A stretch of DNA of 5,166 bases from contig DKTR01000060.1 in assembly GCA_002473385.1 (NCBI GenBank), positions 17,857 through 23,022 of the forward strand. Reading direction: 5' to 3'. Under the pieces are notes generated by a model, which saw only the letters and a list, made by a program, of their open reading frames with translations, did no database searches and was not told the origin of the DNA. This stretch comes from Lachnospiraceae bacterium UBA7225. Its GTDB lineage: Bacteria; Bacillota; Clostridia; Lachnospirales; Lachnospiraceae. A program made the translations under genes and the position numbers. Shown here one piece after another: positions 1 through 5,166 of this stretch (its first letter is position 1; every line of letters starts with the position of its first letter).

Positions 1-6
1 ATAGCG

Positions 7-459
7 ATGAAACTTGTAATCGGCGGAAGCTTTCAGGGGAAAAAAGAAGCGGCATGCAGGCTCTTCGGGCTTTGTCCGTCCGACTTTGCGGATGGGAAAG
101 TATGTATGTTTGATGATATTTTTGTCTGCCGGGCAATTTCAGATTTTCAGGAATTTATCCGGCGTTGTATGCAGGAGCCGGAGCATCCGGGAGAAAAGAA
201 AGAGACTGGAATGCAGAATCTGGCAAAGATGCAGGCTCACAGCCGTCTGGAGCTGCTGCCGCAGGAGCTGGCCAGCAGAAATCCGCAAGTATGTATCGTA
301 TCAAATGAGATCGGATACGGTGTGGTGCCTATAGATGCCCGGGAGAGAGCCTGGCGGGAGCTGACAGGGCGTATCTGCTGTCAGATCGCGGAAAATTCAG
401 ATACGGTAGTGCGCGTGGCGGCAGGCATTCCGGTGATAATCAAGGAAAGCGGAGAATAA
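7..459 (+). CDS. Divergent CobU-like protein (adenosylcobinamide kinase/guanylyltransferase family)
   Basis: This 150-residue protein belongs to the CobU family, whose bifunctional members phosphorylate adenosylcobinamide and then transfer GMP to it in nucleotide-loop assembly of cobalamin. The family call rests on the C-terminal half: VSNEIGYGVVP at 98-108, RAWRELTGR at 114-122 and a final VAAGIPVIIK strand at 137-146, all close to the usual NEVG.GIVP...R.FRD..GR...VV.GIP..K pattern. The N-terminus has a P-loop-like GGSFQGKK (6-13), but the Ser/Thr normally after GK is Lys13. Usual members have about 180 residues. The missing length covers the DDEM...RI..HR segment, which carries the guanylylated His, and the DCLT.W.TN segment is also not visible. 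A hydrophilic stretch (55-80) takes its place. There are eight cysteines. The ATG forms ATGA, so an upstream gene may end at the TGA at 8-10. The next gene starts 2 nt after this stop, so the two are cotranscribed. Family membership is fairly sure; bifunctional activity is doubtful. Confidence 0.72.
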   Translation: MKLVIGGSFQGKKEAACRLFGLCPSDFADGKVCMFDDIFVCRAISDFQEFIRRCMQEPEHPGEKKETGMQNLAKMQAHSRLELLPQELASRNPQVCIVSNEIGYGVVPIDARERAWRELTGRICCQIAENSDTVVRVAAGIPVIIKESGE

Positions 460-461
460 AA

Positions 462-1073
462 ATGAAAATCTATATGATCCGTCATGGAAAGACAGCGGGA
501 AATCTAAAAGGACGCTATATTGGAAGAACAGACGAGCCACTCTGCGGGGAGGGAAGGGCAGAGCTTTTGAGCGGGTGTTATGCCGTGCCGGACGCGCTTT
601 ATGTCAGTCCTCTGCTTCGCTGCCGGCAGACGGCAGAGCTTCTTTTCCCGGGAATACCGCAAATAATTGTGGAGGATTTCCGGGAGTGCGATTTTGGCAG
701 TTTTGAGAATAAAAATTATCTGGAGCTGTCCGGAAATACAGATTACCAGGCGTGGATCGACAGCGGCGGAAATCTTCCGTTTCCCGGCGGCGAGAGCCGG
801 GAGGCATTCCAGGAGCGGTGCGTGCAGGCATTTCGCGGCATGCTTGCGGAGGCGGCAAAAAAGGGCTGCCGGGAAATTGCCTGTGTGGTGCACGGCGGCA
901 CTATTATGAGCGTGCTGGCGGCACTGGCGGTTCCACAGAGAGAATATTATGATTATCAGGTAAAAAATGGCTGCGGCTATCTGGCAGAATGGAAAGAAAG
1001 GGAGCAGGCGGATTGCATGACATCTCTGACAGAGATCGACTGTACATGCGGCGCCTGCCGGGGAAAATCATGA
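462..1073 (+). CDS. cobC: Histidine phosphatase family protein, probable alpha-ribazole phosphatase (CobC-like)
   Basis: A 203-residue member of the histidine phosphatase (phosphoglycerate mutase-like) superfamily. The catalytic core is plain: RHG at 7-9 with His8 as the phospho-acceptor, SPLLRCRQTA at 49-58 with Arg53 as the second phosphate-binding Arg, FRECDFGSFE at 73-82 with the probable acid Glu75, and VVHGG at 142-146 with the second His144. PGGES at 108-112 is also typical. CobC enzymes remove the 5'-phosphate from alpha-ribazole phosphate or adenosylcobalamin phosphate in the cytoplasm. The substrate is inferred from length and from the CobU-like gene 2 nt upstream, since the family motifs alone do not separate CobC from other small phosphatases. 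The start is supported by GGAGA at 451-455, six nt before the ATG, inside the end of the previous gene. The last 20 residues are odd: they hold Cys185, Cys194, Cys196 and Cys199. The stop overlaps the ruvA start. Confidence 0.8.
   Translation: MKIYMIRHGKTAGNLKGRYIGRTDEPLCGEGRAELLSGCYAVPDALYVSPLLRCRQTAELLFPGIPQIIVEDFRECDFGSFENKNYLELSGNTDYQAWIDSGGNLPFPGGESREAFQERCVQAFRGMLAEAAKKGCREIACVVHGGTIMSVLAALAVPQREYYDYQVKNGCGYLAEWKEREQADCMTSLTEIDCTCGACRGKS
1060..1073 (+). promoter_or_regulatory. ruvA ribosome binding site and ATGA start/stop overlap
   Basis: GGGGA at 1060-1064 lies five nt before the ATG at 1070, and that ATG overlaps the TGA stop of the phosphatase gene (1071-1073). This fixes the ruvA start. 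An in-frame ATG at 989 would add 27 residues unlike any RuvA N-terminus, whereas the 1070 start gives the expected MIAFVKG beginning. The overlap implies translational coupling of ruvA to the phosphatase gene. Confidence 0.8.
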
Positions 1074-1678
1074 TTGCATTTGTAAAGGGAACGCTGGTAG
1101 AGGCGAAGGAAAATGTCGCCGTTATTGAAAATAATGGCATTGGATTCAATATATATATTACAGGAAGAGATGGCGGACAGCTGGTGCGCAGCGGCATGGA
1201 GGTGCTTCTATACACGTACATGGATGTGCGGGAGGATGCCATTCAGCTTTACGGATTCCTATCAAAGGACGATCTGGAGGTTTTCCGGCTGCTACTGAAG
1301 GTGAACGGAATCGGTCCGAAGGCTGCGCTGGGAGTTCTGACAGCCATTTCCGCAAACGATCTGCGGTTTGCCGTGCTTGCGGATGATATAAAGGCAATTT
1401 CTGCTGCACCGGGCATTGGAAAGAAAACGGCGCAGAAGCTGATATTGGAATTGAAGGACAAATTCAGCCTGCAGGATGCCTTTGAGCAGAAGCTGGCAGA
1501 AAATACCGGGGTAATTTCCGCTGCGCCAAATGACAACCAGGGTGAGGCCGTGCAGGCGCTGGTGGCGCTTGGGTATTCCGGAAGCGATGCGCTGAAGGCT
1601 GTGAAGGCGGCGCATGTCACAGCGGATATGAGTACGGAAGATATTCTGAAGGCGGCACTGAAGTATATTTCGTTTTAA
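1070..1678 (+). CDS. ruvA: Holliday junction branch migration protein RuvA
   Basis: RuvA binds four-way DNA junctions as a tetramer or octamer and loads the RuvB motor, in recombinational repair and rescue of stalled forks. The protein has 202 residues, the normal family length, with all three domains. The N-terminal OB fold covers about 1-62 and ends in REDAIQLYGF (54-63); Glu55 and Asp56 fall exactly at the acidic-pin positions known from E. coli RuvA. Two helix-hairpin-helix motifs follow: VNGIGPKAAL at 78-87 and APGIGKKTAQKL at 113-124. A variable linker (about 140-155) leads to domain III (157-202), which contacts RuvB and contains VQALVALGYS. No residue that I would expect is missing. 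It is translated by coupling to the gene before it and is followed by ruvB after 13 nt. I found no LexA-type GAAC-N4-GTTC site upstream in this window, so SOS control is not evident. Confidence 0.97.
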   Translation: MIAFVKGTLVEAKENVAVIENNGIGFNIYITGRDGGQLVRSGMEVLLYTYMDVREDAIQLYGFLSKDDLEVFRLLLKVNGIGPKAALGVLTAISANDLRFAVLADDIKAISAAPGIGKKTAQKLILELKDKFSLQDAFEQKLAENTGVISAAPNDNQGEAVQALVALGYSGSDALKAVKAAHVTADMSTEDILKAALKYISF

Positions 1679-1691
1679 GTAGGAGAACAGC

Positions 1692-2684
1692 ATGAAAAAA
1701 CGGATTATAGAAACCGAGGTAATGGAGGAGGATGTACGGGTGGAGCCAAGCCTCCGTCCGAAAACACTGGACGAATACATCGGGCAGGAAAAGGCAAAAC
1801 AAAATCTGAAAATCTATATCGAAGCGGCAAAGCAGCGGGGGGATTCTCTGGATCATGTGCTGTTTTACGGACCGCCGGGACTTGGAAAGACGACACTTGC
1901 CGGGATTATCGCCAATGAGATGGGGGTAAACATGAAGGTGACTTCCGGTCCGGCGATCGAAAAGCCAGGAGAGATGGCGGCAATTCTCAACAATCTGCAG
2001 GAAGGGGATGTCCTCTTTGTGGATGAGATCCATCGTCTCAACCGTCAGGTGGAGGAAGTGCTTTATCCGGCGATGGAGGACTACGCAATCGATATTATGA
2101 TCGGCAAAGGGGCGACGGCGCGCTCAATACGACTGGAGCTTCCGCGTTTTACGCTGGTGGGAGCGACCACCCGCGCCGGTCTTTTGACAGCGCCTTTGCG
2201 TGACCGTTTCGGTGTTATCCATCATCTGGAGTTTTATACGGTGGAGGAGCTTTCTACGATTATCTGTCACTCGGCGGGGGTGCTTGGTGTAAAGATCGAT
2301 CCGGAGGGAGCCGCAGAGCTTGCAAAGCGTTCACGGGGAACGCCGCGGCTTGCCAACCGCCTGCTAAAGCGCGTGCGTGACTTTGCACAGGTAAAATACG
2401 ACGGAAATATCACAAAAGAAATTGCAAGCTTCGCACTGGATCTTCTGGAGGTAGACAGATACGGGCTGGATGTGACAGACCGCAACCTGCTGCAGACGCT
2501 GATTGAAAAATTCTCCGGCGGACCGGTCGGTCTGGATACGCTGGCGGCGACAATTGGGGAGGATGCCGGCACGATCGAGGATGTCTATGAGCCGTTTTTG
2601 CTGAAAAATGGCTTTATCAACCGTACGCCGCGGGGACGTGTGGCGACAGAAAAAGCTTATCATCACCTGAACTTGCAATTATAA
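1692..2684 (+). CDS. ruvB: Holliday junction branch migration ATPase RuvB
   Basis: RuvB is the hexameric AAA+ motor that pumps DNA through the RuvA-bound Holliday junction. The 330-residue protein is full length and intact. Visible elements in order are the N-terminal LRPKTLDEYIGQ (21-32), Walker A GPPGLGKT (60-67), Walker B VLFVDE followed by IHRL (107-115), sensor 1 in VGATTR (156-161), the arginine finger in APLRDRF (Arg170), sensor 2 in RGTPRLANR (215-223), and a C-terminal winged-helix DNA-binding domain from about 265, containing KFSGGPVGLDTLA (273-285) and RTPRGR (311-316). The start is supported by AGGAGA at 1681-1686, five nt before the ATG. It is cotranscribed with ruvA. Its last codons overlap a likely promoter for zapA, so transcription of the downstream genes need not depend on this operon. 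Confidence 0.98.
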   Translation: MKKRIIETEVMEEDVRVEPSLRPKTLDEYIGQEKAKQNLKIYIEAAKQRGDSLDHVLFYGPPGLGKTTLAGIIANEMGVNMKVTSGPAIEKPGEMAAILNNLQEGDVLFVDEIHRLNRQVEEVLYPAMEDYAIDIMIGKGATARSIRLELPRFTLVGATTRAGLLTAPLRDRFGVIHHLEFYTVEELSTIICHSAGVLGVKIDPEGAAELAKRSRGTPRLANRLLKRVRDFAQVKYDGNITKEIASFALDLLEVDRYGLDVTDRNLLQTLIEKFSGGPVGLDTLAATIGEDAGTIEDVYEPFLLKNGFINRTPRGRVATEKAYHHLNLQL

Positions 2685-2701
2685 GAAAAGTCGGGTATAC
2701 T
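2673..2701 (+). promoter_or_regulatory. Probable housekeeping-sigma promoter for zapA
   Basis: TTGCAA at 2673-2678 (four of six to TTGACA) and TATACT at 2696-2701 (five of six to TATAAT) are separated by exactly 17 nt. The -35 box lies inside the last codons of ruvB and the -10 box lies just after its stop. Transcription would begin near 2708, giving a leader of about 55 nt before zapA. The call is from consensus matching only. Confidence 0.6.
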
Positions 2702-2719
2702 GTAACCAGACTACGATAA

Positions 2720-2737
2720 AAATCAGAAATCTGATTT
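2720..2737 (+). repeat. Inverted repeat in the zapA leader
   Basis: Two perfect 8-bp arms, AAATCAGA and TCTGATTT, are separated by AA. In RNA this would form a 7-bp stem with a four-base AAAT loop. It lies about 12 nt downstream of the predicted transcription start and 14 nt before the zapA ribosome binding site. No T run follows, so it is a poor terminator. It could be an operator or a leader hairpin; its role is not known. Confidence 0.5.
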
Positions 2738-2751
2738 CGAAGATACCATCG

Positions 2752-2756
2752 GGAGG
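2752..2756 (+). promoter_or_regulatory. zapA ribosome binding site
   Basis: GGAGG, the core complement of the 16S rRNA 3' end, lies seven nt before the ATG at 2764. It sits clear of the upstream inverted repeat, and it selects this start unambiguously. Confidence 0.8.
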
Positions 2757-2763
2757 AAACGGC

Positions 2764-3090
2764 ATGTCAAAAAAGAACCAGATACAGGTTGTGATCGACG
2801 GAAAAATTCTAATGATCAGCGGCTACGAGAGCGAAGAATATATACAGAGAGTTTCCTATTATATCAACAGCAAGCTGGCGGAGTTCAAAAAGCTGGACAG
2901 CTACCGCAGGCAGTCTGACGACCGCAAAAATATTTTAATGCAGCTTAATATTGCAGACGACTACTTTAAAGCAAAGAAGCAGGTAGAGATTCTGGAGGAT
3001 CATATAGCTGCCAGGGATAAAGAAATCTTTGACCTCAAGCATAATCTGATGGACATGCAGAGAAAGCTGGATGAATTGAAGAAACAGTAA
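2764..3090 (+). CDS. zapA: Cell division protein ZapA
   Basis: ZapA binds FtsZ at midcell and promotes bundling and stability of the Z ring. The 108-residue length is usual for Firmicute ZapA. The N-terminal part (about 4-60) shows the family pattern of short strands, IQVVIDGKILMISG (7-20), followed by SEEYIQRVSYYINSKL (23-38). The central LNIADDYFKA (61-70) is typical of the family. From about 65 to the end the sequence is charged and heptad-like, with hydrophobic spacing through VEILEDHIAARDKEIFDLK and MQRKLDELKK, which is the expected dimerising coiled coil. There is no signal peptide or membrane segment. It probably has its own promoter at 2673-2701 and is followed after 8 nt by a hairpin with a short T run. 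Placement after ruvB is, to my knowledge, common in Clostridia. Confidence 0.92.
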   Translation: MSKKNQIQVVIDGKILMISGYESEEYIQRVSYYINSKLAEFKKLDSYRRQSDDRKNILMQLNIADDYFKAKKQVEILEDHIAARDKEIFDLKHNLMDMQRKLDELKKQ

Positions 3091-3098
3091 TGGATTAT

Positions 3099-3126
3099 GA
3101 GAATCTCGCAAGCGAGATTCTCTTTT
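3099..3126 (+). terminator. Rho-independent terminator or attenuator after zapA
   Basis: A perfect 10-bp stem, GAGAATCTCG and CGAGATTCTC, encloses a CAAG loop and is followed directly by TTTT (3123-3126). It lies 8 nt after the zapA stop. The stem is half G+C and the T run is short, so termination may be partial. The next gene's ribosome binding site starts only 3 nt beyond the T run, leaving no space for a promoter between them. Confidence 0.72.
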
Positions 3127-3129
3127 CAC

Positions 3130-3135
3130 AGGAGG
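3130..3135 (+). promoter_or_regulatory. Ribosome binding site of the U32-family gene
   Basis: AGGAGG lies six nt before the ATG at 3142. The near-perfect match fixes the start of the last gene, which then begins with the family's standard ELLAPAGS motif. It follows the zapA hairpin so closely that folding of the hairpin could affect its access. Confidence 0.8.
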
Positions 3136-3141
3136 ACTTTT

Positions 3142-5166
3142 ATGGAAGCAGAACTGCTGGCTCCGGCCGGGTCTTATGAAAGCATGAAGGCGGCGATCGC
3201 AGCGGGTGCAGATGCCGTTTATATCGGCGGCAGCCGTTTTGGCGCGCGCGCCTATGCAGAAAATCCTGATGAGGATCTTTTAAAACGCGCCATTGATTAC
3301 GTACATGAAAAAAAGCGTAAATTATATCTGACGGTGAATACGCTTCTGAAGGATGCTGAACTGGAGGAATTGTATGACTATCTGAATCCATATTACCGAG
3401 AAGGTCTGGACGCGGTGATCGTGCAGGATTTTGGTGTACTCCGCTATATCCGTGATGTTTTCCCGGGACTTGACATTCATGCCAGCACCCAGATGGGTAT
3501 TACCGGACCATACGGCGCCCGTTTTCTGAAGGAGCTGGGAGCGTCGCGGATCGTGACGGCACGCGAGCTGTCCCTGGAGGAGATCTGCAGCATCCATGAG
3601 AGCGCGGATATTGAAATTGAAAGCTTTATTCATGGTGCGCTCTGTTTCTGCTACTCCGGACAGTGTCTTTTAAGCAGCATGATCGGCGGAAGGAGCGGCA
3701 ACCGCGGAAGATGCGCGCAGCCCTGCAGACTTCCCTACGATCTGTATGAGAATGGAAAACGGTTAAACAAAAATGGAAAGCAGTATCTGCTCAGCCCGAA
3801 GGATATCTGTACGCTGGAACTGCTCCCGGAGATTATGAAAAGCGGTGTTTATTCCATGAAGATCGAGGGGCGGATGAAGCGTCCGGAGTATGCGGCAGGT
3901 GTGGTGCGGATTTATCGCCGCTATCTTGACTATTATCTGGAAAATCCGCAGAAAAAATTTCAGGTGAGCAGCAAAGATCTTCAGGAGCTGCTGGAACTAT
4001 ACAGCCGCGGCGGATTTTCTGATGGCTATTACCGCCGCCATAATGGTCCTTCTATGATGTCGCCTGAGCAGTCAAATTACTGCACAGATAATGGAGATTT
4101 ACTGGAGGAGCTGAAGCGGCAGTATCTCGATACGGATTATCCGGAAAAAATTAATGGGAAATTAATACTTTCGAAACGAAAACCTGCTATACTAAGCTTA
4201 TCCTTTAACGGACATACTGTTATGGCAGAGGGAATGCAGCCGCAAAAGGCGCAGAACCGTCCACTCACGGCGGCAGATCTTGAAAAGCAGATACGAAAGA
4301 CCGGCGGCAGCGGATTTGCCTTTGAAAATCTGGACATTGATGCGGAGGATGATCTGTTTATGCCGATGCAGGCGCTGAATGAGCTGCGCCGGAAGGCCAT
4401 TGCGGCATTAAAAGAGGATATACAGGCAGATTACCGGCGCTCTGACGGAATATATCGCAGACCGGCCGCTGCGGAAACGGCAGAGGGCATAGCTGCCGGG
4501 ACAACAGGCACTGTCGCAGAAGGCGCAGCCGCTGCGGGAACATCTGGCGAAAGAACGATGCGTATGTCTGCTTCGGTGGAGGACACTGCCTGCGTGAAGC
4601 GGCTCTGTGCGGTGCCGGAGATGGATGCAATCTATCTGGATTGCGGAGCGTTTTCCGACAGGGAGGCATTTCTTGCGGATTCGCAGAAATGGATCACACT
4701 CTGTCATAAATCCGGAAAACGGTGCATTTATATTATGCCATGGATTTTCCGGGCGCAGGCGCAGGATTATTACCAGGATGAGCGGTCAATGGAAACGCTG
4801 GCGGCGTACGACGGCGTTCTGATCCGCAGCCAGGAGGAATATGTCTTTTTAAAAGAGCACGCTTATCCTAAGGAGATGGCGGCGGACAGTGGTCTTTACA
4901 CCTGGAACCGGGAGGCGCGGCTTTTCTGGAAGGAAGCACAGCTTGCTTACGACACAGCTCCGGTGGAGCTGAACCGCAGGGAGCTGGCGAACCGCGGCTG
5001 CGAAGGAAGTGAGCTGATCGTGTATGGCTATCAGCCGCTGATGATTTCCGCACAGTGCCAGAGGAAAAACAGTACCGGCTGCACAAAGAAGCCGTCACTG
5101 CTTTATCTGAAGGACCGGAAGCAGAAGTTTTTTACAGTAAAAAATGTCTGTCCGTTCTGTTATAAT
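3142..5166 (+). CDS. U32 peptidase family protein with DUF3656-type region, RlhA-like; 3' end outside the window
   Basis: The frame is open for 675 codons to the last base, so the C-terminus is missing. The protein opens with ELLAPAGSYESMKAAIAAGA (4-23), AVYIGG and FGARAYAEN, as in U32 proteins. The family signature follows at 160-196: ESFIHGALCFCYSGQC, then GNRGRCAQPCR. Cys168, Cys175 and Cys191, with Cys195 or Cys223, are candidate iron-sulfur ligands. SMKIEGRMKRPEYAAG (238-253) is also characteristic. A DUF3656-like region covers roughly 355-430, ending LNELRRKAIAALKEDI. An Ala/Gly/Thr-rich linker (441-470) leads to a C-terminal domain with SASVED, ELIVYGYQPLMISAQC (624-639) and VKNVCPFCYN (666-675). 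Despite the peptidase name, studied relatives act in RNA or quinone hydroxylation (RlhA on 23S rRNA, TrhP on tRNA, UbiU/UbiV on ubiquinone). The long DUF3656 architecture points to the RlhA branch, but the substrate here is inferred. Expression probably depends on read-through from zapA. Confidence 0.9.
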   Translation, partial: MEAELLAPAGSYESMKAAIAAGADAVYIGGSRFGARAYAENPDEDLLKRAIDYVHEKKRKLYLTVNTLLKDAELEELYDYLNPYYREGLDAVIVQDFGVLRYIRDVFPGLDIHASTQMGITGPYGARFLKELGASRIVTARELSLEEICSIHESADIEIESFIHGALCFCYSGQCLLSSMIGGRSGNRGRCAQPCRLPYDLYENGKRLNKNGKQYLLSPKDICTLELLPEIMKSGVYSMKIEGRMKRPEYAAGVVRIYRRYLDYYLENPQKKFQVSSKDLQELLELYSRGGFSDGYYRRHNGPSMMSPEQSNYCTDNGDLLEELKRQYLDTDYPEKINGKLILSKRKPAILSLSFNGHTVMAEGMQPQKAQNRPLTAADLEKQIRKTGGSGFAFENLDIDAEDDLFMPMQALNELRRKAIAALKEDIQADYRRSDGIYRRPAAAETAEGIAAGTTGTVAEGAAAAGTSGERTMRMSASVEDTACVKRLCAVPEMDAIYLDCGAFSDREAFLADSQKWITLCHKSGKRCIYIMPWIFRAQAQDYYQDERSMETLAAYDGVLIRSQEEYVFLKEHAYPKEMAADSGLYTWNREARLFWKEAQLAYDTAPVELNRRELANRGCEGSELIVYGYQPLMISAQCQRKNSTGCTKKPSLLYLKDRKQKFFTVKNVCPFCYN
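4145..4200. other. AT-rich, rare-codon segment inside the U32-family gene
   Basis: Only 15 of 56 bases are G or C, against about half in the flanking coding sequence. It encodes residues 335-353, between the U32 region and the DUF3656-like region. It contains two copies of the palindrome ATTAAT (4150-4155 and 4161-4166), 11 bp apart, and the codons ATA, CTA, TTA and CGA, which are scarce elsewhere in the gene. TGCTATACT at 4185-4193 matches an extended -10 element, without a good -35 box. Confidence 0.5.
4462..4551 (+). repeat. Repeat-derived Ala/Gly/Thr-rich linker in the U32-family protein
   Basis: Residues 441-470 contain 11 Ala, 6 Gly, 5 Thr and 4 Glu in 30 positions and are probably disordered. 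The DNA shows traces of duplication. GCCGCTGCGGAAAC at 4465-4478 recurs with one change at 4528-4541, in frame and 63 bp (21 codons) apart. GCAGAGGGC at 4480-4488 recurs with one change at 4516-4524. At protein level TAEGIAAGT is echoed by VAEGAAAAGT. Confidence 0.55.

Noticed and set aside
877..907. Possible ruvA promoter inside the phosphatase gene (TTGCCT, TATTAT)
   Set aside because: The spacer is 19 nt and the -35 match is only four of six. It overlaps the conserved VVHGG coding region, so the match is probably chance.
989..1069. Longer in-frame start for ruvA at 989
   Set aside because: It would overlap the phosphatase gene by 85 nt and add 27 residues with no RuvA resemblance. The ATG at 1070 has a ribosome binding site and gives the standard RuvA N-terminus.
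1292..1780. Long antisense open frame (162 codons) across ruvA and ruvB
   Set aside because: It lies opposite clear core genes, shows no recognisable motif and has no promoter or ribosome binding site that I can see. It and the other antisense frames are best explained as shadows of the codon bias of the real genes.
2720..2737. Inverted repeat as a ruvB terminator
   Set aside because: There is no T run after the second arm, and it lies downstream of a likely promoter start, so a leader or operator role fits better.
3029..3057. TTGACC in zapA as a -35 box for the U32-family gene
   Set aside because: The -35 match is five of six, but no acceptable -10 box is found at 16-18 nt spacing.
3142..5166. 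Secreted collagenase-type protease or virulence factor
   Set aside because: There is no signal peptide, and the sequence matches the U32 branch with DUF3656 whose studied members modify RNA. The collagenase label is an old family name.

Overview
All six genes in this window lie on the + strand and look chromosomal. G+C is about one half by eye. The gene set (corrinoid-assembly genes running into ruvA-ruvB, then zapA, then a long U32-family protein) together with strong GGAGG-type ribosome binding sites suggests a mid-G+C anaerobic Firmicute, most likely a clostridial member of the Lachnospiraceae. This is a judgement from protein style and gene order; no database search was made.

Layout. Positions 7-459 encode a short, divergent CobU-type protein. 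It keeps the C-terminal half of the cobinamide kinase/guanylyltransferase family but not the usual nucleotide-binding and guanylylation residues. Positions 462-1073 encode a histidine-phosphatase protein, probably the CobC alpha-ribazole phosphatase. Its stop codon overlaps the ruvA start (1070-1678) in an ATGA. ruvB (1692-2684) follows after 13 nt. The first four genes are therefore tightly packed and read as one transcript that starts upstream of the window. A recognisable sigma-70/sigma-A type promoter overlaps the 3' end of ruvB and should give zapA (2764-3090) its own transcription start. Nine bases after the zapA stop there is a 10-bp hairpin followed by TTTT. Fifteen nt beyond that T run the last gene starts: a U32 peptidase-family protein with DUF3656-like and C-terminal domains (3142 to beyond the window end, 675 codons visible and open throughout).

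How the genes fit together. The first two genes belong to the lower-ligand and nucleotide-loop part of cobalamin synthesis. RuvA and RuvB form the Holliday-junction branch-migration motor. ZapA stabilises FtsZ rings. The U32 protein is most likely an RNA (23S rRNA) hydroxylation factor of the RlhA type, not a true protease. Their order probably reflects operon packing and not one pathway.

The window is mostly ordinary core-genome sequence and I see no mobile element, CRISPR array, RNA gene or clearly new defence or biosynthetic system. The points most worth a second look are the stripped-down CobU-like protein, the coupling of ruvA to a corrinoid gene with no visible SOS box, the hairpin squeezed between zapA and the U32 gene, and three features of the U32 protein: an AT-rich rare-codon boundary, a repeat-derived Ala-rich linker, and a second cysteine set.
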